DNA of 64,000 nt, taken from Megalobrama amblycephala. Lineage: Eukaryota > Chordata > Actinopteri > Cypriniformes > Xenocyprididae. Position 1 is the first letter of the stretch, and each line of letters begins with the position of its first letter. Below the pieces are notes generated by a model. It saw only the letters and a program-made list of their open reading frames with translations, ran no database searches and was not told the origin of the DNA. Location: assembly GCF_018812025.1 (NCBI RefSeq), contig NC_063044.1:39848743-39912742 (forward strand). Direction: 5' to 3'. The position numbers and the translations under genes were made by a program. Shown here piece after piece: positions 21,581 to 34,250 of this stretch.

Positions 21581-22908
21581 AAACCCACATACTATTTAAA
21601 CATGAATTTGTATTTATATTGATATTGATTTATTTAGCATAATATTAACGAGAACTGGGGGCAAATGTGCAAAAAAAAAAATACTACTTTTGGTTAATTT
21701 TGGTTTAGACAATTGTTCTAGTTTCATCCATACTTGCATTACAATAATTCAAAAGCCCTTCAAAAAGAGCTCAAGATTATCACATGTCGGCTACACACAA
21801 ACACAAAACAGCTTTTACTGAAGCAGTCATTATCACTGCTGGATAAAACGTGTGATTAAGAACACTGTGCTGACAACAGATTGCAGGTAATTCATAACTG
21901 TGGTGGTCTTACCTAAATGCAGGATGCATCAGCAGACAGCAGGGAAGCATGAAGGAAAAAAGGAAAAGAAAAATATAGATTAGAGGTCATGGATGTCATT
22001 ATAGGATATATGAAGATTTTCACAGCACAAAGCCAGAGTGATTTTCACAGTCACATATGAAACTCTCCATATGTCAGAATTGTTTAGTGTGGAGATTTCT
22101 TATGTATTCCAAAATGTACCTAGCTGACTTAGAAAGCGTTCTCATAATGCTCTGAAACCAAAGCATGATTCACACATAGTTAAACAAATAACAGCGAGAT
22201 CACGAGAAGCCCGCGCGCACATCTGCGTGACCTCCGCAAAAAATAAACAGCCACACCACGACAGCTAAAAAAAATAACTGAAAATATCCGACTCCCTACT
22301 AAGGCCAGACCTTTTGTCCACCCCACCCACCCTCTCTTAGTCTTAACACACACATGATGCGGTCCAAAGCCACACACACGCTGGGTCTCTCCTCTAACAG
22401 GAGGGGCAAAAGAGTTCCCTTCAATGTGCACAGCTGTCTGCCTGAATGTTCCTCCCTAGTCGAACCGCAGGAATGAAAAGCCTTTTCATTCCATTGAACA
22501 CCAAGCCCTATAAACGAGGGAACATTAGATCTGTGGGCCTGCTGTCCTGACAGGCCTCCACGGCTCATCCTGGAGCTCCTGGATACACCGCTGTCAAGTC
22601 TTCATTAAAGCTGGGAGAACTTCATAGAGACGGTCAATAACATATCTTTTTATGCTATGTCTACATTTAGTGATGCTAGCCTTAGCGAGCATATTACTAT
22701 TGCTCATACTTACGGTTAGAGATTTGAATAAACTCTTAAACCGAAATATTAGGCTTTGACGTGTAAGTTGTCCTGCTCCACTTGTGCTACAGACATGAAT
22801 GATACCTCAAATTGTGCAGCTTGCTGAGGACTTTTCTAAGCTGTCACACTTACTGCATGGCAGATAATAAAACAGGCTAAAATAAAAATTCTCGCAGAGT
22901 TACATGTA
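21581..22908. other. Non-coding DNA, nothing recognised
   Basis: There are no repeat ends or exons. 22180-22570 is GC-richer, with overlapping minus-strand frames (83 and 89 codons) that carry no recognisable motif. Confidence 0.4.
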
Positions 22909-23181
22909 ATGTTGGGCAGTAGCGATGCAATAAAAAGTATAAAAAAGTAAGCTATTACTGTAGTTTTACTAAATTTCTCAATAGCAAGGCAGTAGTGTTG
23001 TTAGCTACAAACAAGTATTAGTTCAAATAGCAGATGACTATTTTTTAGCAATTAACAATCTACTTTTTCAATGTTGTTTGTAGTGCAAATAGCTACATTC
23101 TTTGAAGAGCAGCTTAAGTAATATTTTTGTAGAGTAGTCAATAGCATAGCTAGCTAAATTTGAGTAGTTTGCTCAACACAT
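22909..23181. mobile_element. Small hAT-like MITE with GTTGGGC ends
   Basis: It starts ATGTTGGGCAGTAG and ends GTTTGCTCAACACAT, an imperfect inverted pair of the AGTGTTGGG type seen at 708-2718. It is AT-rich with AGTA/TACT words throughout, as in that family. No clear target duplication. Confidence 0.45.
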
Positions 23182-23419
23182 AATATAGGCATGATGTCTA
23201 CTACGTGTTAATGGTCCAACACAGTTCAGAAAGGGATTCAAACCAGCGTCAACCAGCATGGGATGCTAAAGAATGCTAAAAACCAAAATCCCTAGCGTCA
23301 GTCGCTAGTGTGCTTCATGAGGCAAGGGGAGTGAGGTTTACTTACACAGCGCTTACCAGCTGGCCTGCATTACACTGACCCCCCCTAGACCTCATTCCCA
23401 TTCGGTTCATGGCACCAAT

Positions 23420-24311
23420 TTAAAGGTGCAGAAGAACATGTTTTCAAAAGATGTAATATAAGTCTAAGGTGTCCCCTGAATGTGTCTGTGAAGTTTCAGC
23501 TCAAAATACCCCAAATACCTGCCTATCATTATAAATGCGCTGATTCAGGGTATGCGGCCCTTTTAAATAACACCATAAACAAAGTTCACACAGCTAATAT
23601 AACCCTCAAAATGGATCTTTACAAAGTGTTCGTCATGCAACATGTCTAATCGCGTAAGTATGTTATTTGTTTGGATGTTTACATTTGATTCTGAATGAGT
23701 TTGATAGTATGCTTCATGGCTAAAGCTAACCTTACACACTGTTGGAGAGATTTATAAAGAATGAAGTTGTGTTTATGAATTATACAGACTGCAAGTGTTT
23801 AATAATGAAAATAACGACGGCTCTGGTCTCCGTGAATACAGTAATAAACGATGGTAACTTGAACCACATTTAACAGTACATTAGCAACATGCTAACAAAA
23901 CATTTAGAAAGACAATTTACAAATATCACTAAAAATATCATGTAATCATGGATCATGTCAGTTATTATTGCTCCATCTGCCATTTTTTGCTGTTGTTCTT
24001 GCTTGCTTACCTAGTCTGATGATTCAGCTGTGCACATCCAGACGTTAATACTGGCTTGTGTAATGCTTGAACATGGGCTGGCATATGTAAATATTGGGGG
24101 CGTACATATTAATGATCCTGACTGTTACGTAACAGTCGGTGTTAGGTTGAGATTTGCCTGTTCTTCGGAGGTCTTTTAAACAAATGAGATTTATATAAGA
24201 AGGAGGAAACAATGGAGTTTGAGACTCACTGTATGTCATTTCCACGTACTGAACTCTTGTTATTCAACTATGCCGAGTTAAATTCAATTTTTGAATCTAG
24301 GGCACCTTTAA
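23420..24311 (-). mobile_element. TTAA-flanked transposon, copy 2 (inverted relative to copy 1)
   Basis: The body is 23424-24307 with TTAA at 23420-23423 and 24308-24311. Read on the minus strand it follows copy 1 (791-1894) almost throughout, starting AGGTGCCCTAGATTCAAAAA. It keeps the GTTACGTAAC palindrome and has a single unit where copy 1 is duplicated. The plus-strand left end is AGGTGCAGAAGAAC, slightly diverged. No transposase. Confidence 0.9.
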
Positions 24312-25900
24312 CTAGTCCTATACGCACCTCTCCAATTCAAACCAGCGTCACGTGAGGCAGGTGCACTAACAAAGAACACTAAAACTGCAGCCATACATCC
24401 AACAAAACATATTTTTTTACCCTGTTTGATTCACACAAAACATTGCTTATTGATTCTCACTCTCTTTTTGCACCCCCTTGGCTTCTAAATTTTCGATCGT
24501 GGTAAATATTTTTGGCTAGACATGCTTGACCGTTCTCATTCCCTTGCTGAAACTTGAGAAATTCTGAAACAAAAAGAGGAGCGTTCAAAACTTTCAGCCT
24601 TCAACTTTTAAACCTGCATCCCCAGAGGAGCACCTCTGCTCTGAAGTGTTGTAAGCATGTGCGCTAACACCACAGCACTGTAAACAGATTACTAAAACTT
24701 CACTTTTTTTTTAAAAAAAAAAAGATAATTTTCTATCATAAAAATGTGTCCATGATGCTAATGCTATTTGCTAATACTAATCCTTCAGAGAAAACATTTT
24801 GATTTTGGTACTTGCAAGTCCTGTAACTCAAATCCCCTGGTTTCTAGTTTGTCCACATTGGATATTAGCCATTAGCCACTAACATTATTTGGTTGACATT
24901 TTGTTCCAAAAACCCAGCCTCACCACCTAAAAGCTAGCTCATTGCTTGTCCAGAATGGTTTCATTGTCAGCTTAGGCCAGCCAGAAACCAGCTAGCATTT
25001 TCTAAAACAATTATTAGCATCTTAAGCTGGATTTTCCAGTAGGCACTGCAGAGTCAGTCTACTGACTCTGCTATTATAAAACGGTGACAAAATTACAGTA
25101 TTTATAGTGCAGTGGTAAATTTTGCTGTGCAGTTGATTTGATATTATTGGAGATGTGTGGGATATTGGAAAGGTAATCTGAGGGGACATCAATGAAAGAT
25201 TGCTTTCCTTTAGTGTGCTGAGAGTCTGTGAGTGATTGACGCGCAGCAGGTGGCGGGGCGTCTTCTTATCAGGTGGCCTCAGGGACAGGGTCAAAGGCGC
25301 GGTGCTAGTTCGATTAAGAGACGGTGTCATAACTACACGCCCAACCGTGTACTGCAGATGGATTGGGGAATCTTCAGGGAGCCCCATGTCTCAAAGTTTT
25401 ATCGAACGAGAAGCTCCTCCATCTGTCGTTTGCCTACTAAGGCATGTCGTCAACTCACAGAGCAACATTCGTTCTCTTGTCAGTTTGACGCAAATTGTCC
25501 AACTGTAGCTTCGTCATTCTACAGGTTTGCAAATGTATCTGATATTGGGGTTTATACATTGCTATATTTTATTAAAGAGATCAATTTTTTGTGCACATTT
25601 TGTTTATTGTTGACGATCATGTTTGGCAGAAAATGGTTTATGAAAAGAAAAGATGTGTAATGTCCCATCATTCTCTATGATAGCATATATTTGTAATATT
25701 GAATACACACCAATTCCAAATACTCTACACTCAGTTTTGTTGCATTACTGCTAAATGCTTCCTGATTTGATCAGTAAAATGAAAATGAGAGCAAAGCATT
25801 TTATTTAACACACAAAATCACATGAACACACATCATATCACAATAATAATTTCCTAATTTGTACTGTGAGTAGGAACTTTACAAGATATTTATATACAAG
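24312..25900. other. Non-coding DNA, nothing recognised
   Basis: 25210-25470 is GC-richer, with open frames on both strands (25236-25508 plus, 25022-25387 minus). I recognise no domain in either and see no matching splice sites. Confidence 0.4.
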
Positions 25901-25948
25901 CTTAATATTTTTGTGGAAACTTTACACCGTTTCCACAAAAATATTAAG
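25901..25948. repeat. Perfect 20-bp hairpin with 8-nt loop
   Basis: CTTAATATTTTTGTGGAAAC (25901-25920) is the exact complement of 25929-25948. The right arm is the start of the dispersed repeat copy that follows, so the left arm looks like an inverted fold-back duplicate of its edge. Confidence 0.95.
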
Positions 25949-26285
25949 CAGCACAATTGTTTTCAATATTGACAATAATAATAAATGTTTCTTGAGCATC
26001 AAATCATCATATTACAATGATTTCTGAAGGATCATGTGACACTGAAGACTGGAGTAATGATGCTGAAAATTCAGCTTTGACATCACAGGAATAAATTACA
26101 TTTTAAAATACATTCAAATATTTAATTATTTTAAATTTTAATAATATTTCACAATATTACTGTTTTTACAGTACTGTATTTTAGATCAAACAAATAATGC
26201 AGCCTTGGTGAGAATAAGAGACTTCTTTCAACAACATTAAAAAAAAAAAAAAAAAACTTACCAACCCTAAATATTTGAACAGTAC
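25929..26285. mobile_element. Dispersed cyprinid-type repeat, copy B
   Basis: It carries the ordered phrases TTTCCACAAAAATATTAAGCAGCAC, TTTCTTGAGCATCAAATCATC, ATCATGTGACACTGAAGACTGG, TGACATCACAGGAATAAATTAC, GCAGCCTTGGTGAG and TTTGAACAGTACTG. They are shared with 46226-47795 and 7995-8422. The left half of the family is missing. Confidence 0.8.
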
Positions 26286-29200
26286 TGTAAATACATTTTT
26301 CTAATATGTATTCATATACCATAAAAACAACATTGTGTATAAACCAACTGACAATATGGTGCTGGAAATGTGATGATTTTCTCTGGCTTCAGTTTAAAGT
26401 GCTAAATCTGAGTTAACTCATAAAAAGGTCCAACAGTTCATTCTCTACATGTTTCTGATATTTGTTCAATGTCCAGCTTCAAACTACTTTTATAGTGTCT
26501 CGGCTATTAAAAGTGAACATGGGGAGCTCAATGTCGCCATTTTCATGTTACCGTACACATTCGCAGCAAAGAACCTCAATGGAATATCATCTGCTTTGTG
26601 AAAACTGCAATGCGAGATGTTTCTGGATAAAGTCTTTGTGCATATGAGATTCTGGTGCTGGTAATCAAACAACAGTGCCTGTTTCAAAGAGGTTCCGTGA
26701 AGAAAGGACTCCATGCATCCAGCCCAGTACATAAGACTTTGTTCACCCACCACTCAACTTTACAAGAGATAAATAGGACTCGCTGAAGAAAATCTAAACT
26801 GCTATTGACTGTTTTTTAATATTTTACACAGCAATGTGGGCTGTGAAAAAGATCTGTAGCTCTAAATCATTTCATAATCTCACTCAAAACCACATGGTTA
26901 GACAAAAAAGCAAGAATTACAAGAATGTGTGTATTGATGCAATCTGCGGTAGAGGCTGACAGTGGCGGCACATGTTGGATTCATCTGCTGTGTGCTTGTT
27001 TTCCCGCTTCTTACTTTGAGTTTGTTATACTAATTTTCACAAAGATTTCACTTTACTGTTCTTTAGACTACACAGGCAGTTCAAAGACGTCCCTTTCAAT
27101 TCTGCAAACGCTCTAAATTATGAGCAGCCTCTGCAATAACCACTACACAGACACAAGACAGGCTTTCCCCTTTCATTTCAATCTAATAATAATTTCAGAG
27201 CCGTTTCAACACTGTTCAGTGTTTAAAAAGAGAGCAGGCTTGCAAAAGAGTGACCCATAATTTAGCTGCCAGTAAAATGTAAGAGTAGTGCACGGCGTTT
27301 GCTGATGATATCAGCTTTTCCGACTCAATTGAGCAGCGGCAGTAAGTGAGATGGTTGATAACATCATGTTCTTAGCCAGAATTGTGAAACTGCAATAAGT
27401 GGAACACCAAGAACAAAATTACAAGATGACTGTGTCAACAGATCTCAGTCTTAAACACACACTTTACACACACTGGAGTTGAGAAAACAATCTACAAAGT
27501 CAGATCAGCATTAATTTTGTCTTAGGTCAAGTGCTATTTTGCTGTCACATAAAAAAATAAATAAATAAAATACATTGCGACTTTTTTCTCGCAATTGCGG
27601 GTTTATATCTTGCAATTCTGACTTTATAACTCGAGTTATAATTCTCAATATTATTGTTTTTACTTTATTTTTGATCAAATAAATGTAGCCTTGGTGAGCA
27701 AAAGAGACTTCTTTTAAAAGCATTAAAAAAATCTTACCGACCTGAACATTATATAACAATATATCATTATTTAATGCTTCTTTTACATTATAATTGCATA
27801 TTCTAATTTTTATAAATTTACCTTTTTTTCAAATCTTTTTATTATTTTTATTAATTTTCATTAGTATTTTCTTTTCATTAACAAAATTATAGTATATTTT
27901 TTCTTGGATTTTACAGATTTTCAGTCAATCATGATCAAATTCTTAAGATTATCTTGTGTCTGACATAAAAAATGTTGATTTTAACATATTTGCTTCACTA
28001 CTGACATATATAAATCTGTAAATCAGTGTGCGCCTGGTAACATACACATTAAATCAAAGCAAAAACAAGATTTTTTTTACTCATTATTTGTGCCCCTTGA
28101 TCACTGATAATTGGCTGGAAGAAGTACTTCCTGTTGGGCAGAGAGTTGCAGGCCAGCGGCTTTCGGCACAGTCAGCAGGGCACGGAGAGAAAAGAACTTG
28201 CACAACATGCACAAAAGTTGCTTGTTCCAGCTGAGAATAAAACAAACTCCTACATCCAACAATGGAAAGATATAATCCACAGAACGGCTGTACTCTGGGA
28301 TTTAAATTTGCCGTTTTACATCTATTGAGCCTTGTTTATTCACCTGTCACTTTGCAATTCAGATCATTACAGAGCTACCACAATGATGAATTGCAATGAC
28401 AAGCATTGCAAATCAAACCGCAAGTATTTCGCAAACATGAAGCGTTACAATGGCTTACAGCAGAATCAACAAAGTTACAACGCTGGGGAGTCGTAAAGTA
28501 ATCCAGCAGGAGCGTGTGCGTCACAGGAAGGCCGAGACTAGCCCTAATCCTCTGTGAATCACCGATAATGACATGCCTTTAAAGCCTGTGTTTGAAGCAA
28601 TCATAATCGCTATAGAAAACAGCCCATTTTTCGAGATGTGTAATTAACCCAGCTCCTGTGAGGCACATCAAGCTTCCTATAAAAGTTTTCTGATCTCTTT
28701 TAAAGTTGTCCATCACCTGTCAGTCAGCGCACGTACGCCGACAGCCTCGTCAAGCAGGAATTAGCGCACCCTTGTCTGCTTAACTACCTGTGCAAGACGA
28801 GAAGGCCAGGACAGGATTTTCTGATTCGCTGCTCAGTTCCTGACAACTTTCTCACAACTCTTTCAAGGGCCTCGGAGGTGAGATTGAATCTTTGCGTGAA
28901 GGTCTCTGGTTGGACAATAGCCAGACATGGCGTCCTCAGTTTCTCGGCGTGAAGAATGGGGCTGACAAAGCATGCGAAGAAATCCCGCAAGTATGGATCA
29001 GAGGTGTAGGCGCGTGAGAGTGTGTGAACACAGGCCAGATGGAGATATAAAATTAAACGTACTTATAGGTGAAACAGTAACTCGACTGACAGTTGTACGT
29101 AACAACTTCAGAATTGATCGCCGCCATCTCTGCTGCGCTTAATGAGTAAAAATAAGCCCTTAAAATTTTACTTCAGCAGTGAACAGTGATTCTCTGCTAC

Positions 29201-29974
29201 AGCACTACACTATTTTTGTCGTCCTGGTGATAATGAGAGAAAGATCAATAGCTTCTGGAGGGGTAAAACGAGAGTGAGCGAACGCACACATACAGAATAT
29301 TGTTGCGGTGTTTGCCTCGCTGAGAGCTTTCTGTTTCAGCCCGGAGGTTAAATGAGGTGTGGAGACAAATGCTGGACCCTGGACTCATGTCTGGGCTGTT
29401 TCACTTTTACTCAAAATACAATATTTGGATGATTCTAAACACTTTTAGAAGGCAAAATGAGTTGTTTGAAAGCAAAAAAAGAAGCAAAAACAGCTTAAAA
29501 GAGCCCAAGGTCCACTGTGGGTTGGTTTAAGATGGTTTCATCAGCTGCGTTTACTCAGTTTAAAAGTAATTCTTGTATCCTATCCTTACTTAAAACAAGA
29601 GTTTTCAAAGTGAGGTCCAGGGACTTCCAGGGATTTGAAGAAGATGCTTGGGGGTCTTTAGATGGGAATAATAATAATATTTTCCAGACAATATTTAAAT
29701 AATCTGATTTAGTACAATGACTAAATGAAAATATAAAGCCGTCTTTATATTTTAGTAAATGTGTCCCTTACAAGGGGATCTTCATTTTTAGAGGTCTTCA
29801 TATTTATAGACATAAAATACAAAGTATAGAAGTACATTTGAGTATTGCTGAAGGTAAATACAACAACATTTAAAGTTGTCTTCATTTGCTATTGAAATTT
29901 ACACGCCTCACTGGACGCAACATCAGCATCTTAATTTACAGAAACAATCCCACTAGGATAACTCAAGTATCGTC
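26286..29974. other. Non-coding DNA with one repeat fragment
   Basis: No exon or RNA gene is supported. 27637-27750 is listed separately. 28540-29400 looks single-copy and somewhat GC-richer. Confidence 0.4.
27637..27750. mobile_element. Dispersed cyprinid-type repeat, 3' fragment
   Basis: CAATATTATTGTTTTTACTTTATTTTTGATCAAATAAATGTAGCCTTGGTGAGCAAAAGAGACTTC matches the right part of the copies at 25929-26285 and 46226-47795. Confidence 0.7.
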
Positions 29975-30042
29975 TCTTGCTGGGTTTGAATCTACAAGCT
30001 TTTAGCTATCAGTCCAGGTCTTTAACCACTAGGCTATAGTTT
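29975..30042 (-). mobile_element. tRNA-derived SINE head (minus strand)
   Basis: Read on the minus strand it begins ATAGCCTAGTGGTTAAAGAC (A-box-like TAGTGGTTAAAG at 30037-30020). About 30 bases later it has AGATTCAAACCCAG (B-box-like GATTCAAACCC at 29992-29982). The spacing and words match a tRNA-derived SINE promoter. The body beyond it toward 29800 is not clearly recognisable. Confidence 0.55.
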
Positions 30043-30245
30043 TCACTCAAAAAAGATCAGCAGATGTGTCTAATAAAAATATATGTGCACTATAAAAAGA
30101 GATATAGCTCATGTGGACCCAATGAGACCTTTCAACATACTAACAGCCTTTAAAAGGCATTTCTGACCACGAATCAGTAATCTTGAGCAATACTCTATAC
30201 TCTCTTCAGCAACCAACATCTGTTTAGCAGCTTGAGGAGATAGCC

Positions 30246-30537
30246 ATGTCTAAATGGCTCGTTCCTGTGGGACAGCATCTACACAGTAATGGGCACAATG
30301 TTCTGTGCGAACTGCTGCCGGCTCATTTTGAATCACTGAGACTGTGCCACTCCTCGTCTGGCATGTCCCTGATGCATGAGAGCCCAGGGAAGGTGCCAAC
30401 TTTATCCTGCCCATGGCACTCATGCCCAAAAACACGCCATTCTCTGAGCTACACTTTTCCATCCAGTCACCTCTGGGACTGGGACAGTTGTTCCATATCA
30501 ATGCCAGCCTGAAAGTGAAACCCAAATACTCGTTCAT
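30246..30537. other. GC-rich coding-like segment of unknown origin
   Basis: This block is clearly richer in G and C than its surroundings and is open on both strands (88 codons plus, 95 codons minus). A third minus-strand frame reads like degenerate protein with three stops. I do not recognise any domain. It could be an exon fragment, a decayed retroposed copy of a gene, or the interior of an uncharacterised repeat. Confidence 0.3.
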
Positions 30538-32389
30538 AGCCGGGTGATTACTTTATTACAAGAACAATGAAACATTTGTGAGAAGAACGAAGAAGAAATG
30601 CACCAGATCCTTCACAAACTCTTAGCACACAATTCTTAGTAGGGATGTGTGAAACTACCTGAATGACTAAAGATGCAAAATTTCAGTGAAATTTCACAGG
30701 CAAAAAAAATCCATTATCCATTGTCATGAAGTGTTGCAATGTATGAAGCACAGCTCACGCAGAAGTCGCTTTCAAAGCAGCTTTCTATTGGTAAAAGCAG
30801 GACATTTGCATAATCGTTCAAGACAATCAAATAACAAGACTGAAACGGTTGTATAAATGTACATTTAGTTATTTTATCACTCCCATATGCCAATTTTGGC
30901 TATGTGATATTTACTGCCTTATATTCTAGTCACTAATCAACTATTTGATTGTTGAACGACTAGCAGAAATGGTGTGATTTCTCCAGAATGGAGAAGGAAA
31001 ACAATGTGTCATTTATGACCACAATTAAAACTGTAAAAAGCTTTAATGAGAACTGGTTAAACAGTATAATTACTGTGGGGTCTCGACTGGAATGCACAAG
31101 TTTTATTAGTTGCTCAAAATGTGTATCAAGGTGTGGTTTACCTAATGCATGTACACAGTCCACATATCAAAATATACCAGTCAAGGCCATCAGGGCTCTT
31201 ACAGTAGGCCTCACCTCCCATTCAAATTGCTCCCACCATGTTCATGTGCTCAAAGAGGAAGTTGGATGACAGATACTGTATTTAAGGAACCTCTACTGGC
31301 ACATTCCCTTCATAACAAAAACCAAAAGGGATAAGATCAATTGTTAGCAAAATATCCAAAAGGAATCTTTGGGAATTACGGGCACAGTAAAGCCAAAATT
31401 ATACTACCCTTGACCATGTTCTCCTCCAGCACGTCATCCGTACAGTCTGCGTCCAGCCCAGTTTTTGTGTCTGCATGGATCTCAGGTCAGCCATGCACCA
31501 CTAGAACCATTTCTCAAAAATCGAACCGTACTGTTCTCCACCCATAGTTGCAAACATGCAAACATTTCAACTAAAATCTGACGAGACATCTATAATAATG
31601 CGTAACGCGGACAGAGTTCCACTTTCTTCACATGTGTTTCACATGAGAGTAGCTGTCCAATCAACTGTTAGTATGGTAATGTATTGCTGATATCACAGTT
31701 CCTCAAGTGTTGGTGTGTCGCAGTCAAAGTCCGTTTCAAGGAAAGTCTGTTCACTCGGCGGCCATATTTGCAACGCCTCCGGGCAGCTATTTCGGGCATC
31801 CAAGACCAATTCCTATCTATCTGAATAGGGGAATCCTGAAATCTCAAAAACTGCTTGACAAACTCACAATTAAATAACATATTTCGAATCAGCAACAAAA
31901 TCTGACATGAACTGCCCCATAAATGTTGTTTCTTATGCTCAAATAGTGTTAAAAAAGCTTATTTTTCAGGCTAGATGAGCCAATGCATATGTGCAGTCCT
32001 AAGCACGACTCTCAGGTTTCTATGGGAACCGGAGCCTCTTACTGCAGCTGCAGTGATGCGATGACTTTATCAATCAGCGATTGGCTCTTTTACTTAGAAG
32101 GCGGGACCTATTCTGCTATATTGCGCGTTGCGGTTTCTCACGTTCATAATTAATAGGCGTGAACAGTCTTTCATTATCTAGTCTTTGGTCGCAGTTCAGC
32201 ATGGCAATCGAAGGACACAAGCTGCTGCATCATAAAAACCTTGTGTCTGGGAACATTCTGGTTTCATAAATATGTTACAACAGCGATGGTCAAAAAACAT
32301 GGATAACGGTTACTTTTTGTGAACTTTGTTTGATGCGAGTGCCATATACTGTAATATGACCATTCATTTACGCTGTCATCACCCGGGTG
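30538..32389. other. Non-coding DNA, nothing firmly recognised
   Basis: 31960-32200 resembles the CpG-rich interior of fish MITEs (GATTGGCTCTTTTACTTAGAAGGCGGG) but no ends are visible. Confidence 0.35.
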
Positions 32390-32920
32390 TTGATCGCGCA
32401 TGAACGCAGGTGAGAACGAAACATTCAGTAGTAATTCAGACAGCCACAAAACAACAATAAAGCACTGGGCAGGGCTTGACATTAAGGACTGCCTGATGGC
32501 CTGGATCCAGTGTGAAAGATGCTTGGGACAATTTACGGAACTGTCACTGTCCCGATTGGGCAAGTGCTGCATTGTCACAGAGGTTTATCATTTTAAGCCT
32601 TCCCAGTTTAAACATTCAAACACAAGAAGATGCCAAAGAGAACTCACACACACTGTGTGAAAGGTTGTGTGTACACACATCCAAAGTGCGCACGCAGAAA
32701 GAGGCGTCTCAGACAGCGTGTGAACACTAAATTAAGTTCTCTTTCAAGTCTTCTTGAGCTTGAATGGACAAATTCAAACAAAAATGATGTCAACATGCCC
32801 TTCTTAGTGAGTATAGCAGACATAGTAGGTAATGTCTTAAGTGAACGAACCGTACCGAAATTGTGACCATAAAACAGTGATACAAACCGAACCGTGAGTA
32901 ATCTGAACCATTGCACCCCT
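32390..32920. mobile_element. Right part of a diverged hAT-like element
   Basis: It ends GAACCGTGAGTAATCTGAACCATTGCACCCCT, corresponding to the CGGTTCGGTAC..GTTACACCCCT end of the element at 5751-6790, and has GAACGAACCGTACCGAA just inside. The left end is not found, so the start is arbitrary. Confidence 0.5.
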
Positions 32921-33690
32921 AGTGCACACGTGCCAAACCTGGAAAATAAAGTATATCTGAGCCTTTAATAATCCTGCTCCTGTCTTCAAAAGTGACTACG
33001 GATTTGTAACAATATGTTGCACTGTGAGTGTACCTGAGGAATTTGGAAACATGGCATAAGCCGTGAGGAGTTGCAGGTGTTGAGAACGGCCCCATACTAC
33101 CCACCAGCTCTTTCAAGAAGAAAACTACTCTCCCTTTGAAGAAATTGATGAAAAGCAGATGAGAGAGTTAACCTCCAGCCACACTTGCCTGAGTCTTTTG
33201 ATGTCTATCAAGGCATGTTTATTCACCTTGCATTCATGCTACGAAAATCTCATTTTAAGGAACAGAGGGCAGACCTGCCAGGCATTGCAAGGAACAGATA
33301 AAAGCAGATAGGAGGTGTCCAGAAGAAATGGCTTCCTGTGTTATCTTATTCCAGGACAAATTAGCTCCAGTCAGGGGAGGTTGTATGGGCATGGAGACAT
33401 CATGCTCTCAGGCAAGGCGGTGTTGTTCACGCTGCATTGTATCGCTATACATCTCAGGGACAATACGGCATAGCTATTGACATAAACAGCGGGCTTGACA
33501 TTATCTATCACAGATAAATCTGCTGCATCAGGGGAAACAGATTTAAATACTAATGCGCCACTTGAAAGCATCTAATTGAGATTACCAGTGGAGTACCTTT
33601 CTATCGGGATAGAGATTTTGTGTCATTTCATGCCCATAAGGAGAAAAATATTGGTATAGAAATACAAACAGAAACACAACCAAACACTAG

Positions 33691-34250
33691 GTGCATGGAA
33701 AATAATTCAATATCAATATATACCGCGATATAATTTTTTTCAATAACGGTGATATTATTTTTAAACACATTTCTGATATTTCAATATACATTACAGCATT
33801 TGTCACTGACTGACTTTCAGGGCGCAGCCATCGGAAAGAGTAGAAAGGCCGCATGTCCAGCTGAAAATACTAGGTGCTGTGCTGAAAACATCTTGTTTTT
33901 TTTGTTTTGTTTTTTGTTTTTTTCAGTTGAGACACTTTGCTTGTTATGATATGGAATATCCGTGGAAGTGTTCCTAGTATCTCATTTCACAGACAGTTTG
34001 TTTCGGTACTGTTTTTTTTTTTATAAAAATGTATTTGCTTTGTCTCTTGTTTTAAATAATTTAGTTGCATTATTATGCTTCTTGTTTACGTTGGACAAGC
34101 AGAATGTGGCGGTTGGTCAGTGTTGTATTTGTAAAAACGCAGAGCCCTCAGCACTTCAGCGTGAAATAGCGGAACTATATCATATCGACTGAAATTAAGA
34201 AATATATTGTGATATACATTTTGGCCATATCTTTCAGCCTTAGTGCATGG
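33691..34250. mobile_element. hAT-like element with matching 8-bp flanks
   Basis: GTGCATGG occurs at both 33691-33698 and 34243-34250. Between them, the right end reads GATATACATTTTGGCCATATCTTTCAGCCTTA, the complement of a TAAGGCTGAAAGATATGGCC end typical of hAT-like fish MITEs. The left end (AATAATTCAATATCAATATATACCGCGATATAA) shares only the ATATATCGCGATAT-like inner part, so it is degenerate. No coding capacity. Confidence 0.6.

Noticed and set aside
20248..21582. Several plus-strand frames across the Tc1-like element
   Set aside because: They are antisense shadows of the minus-strand transposase pseudogene.
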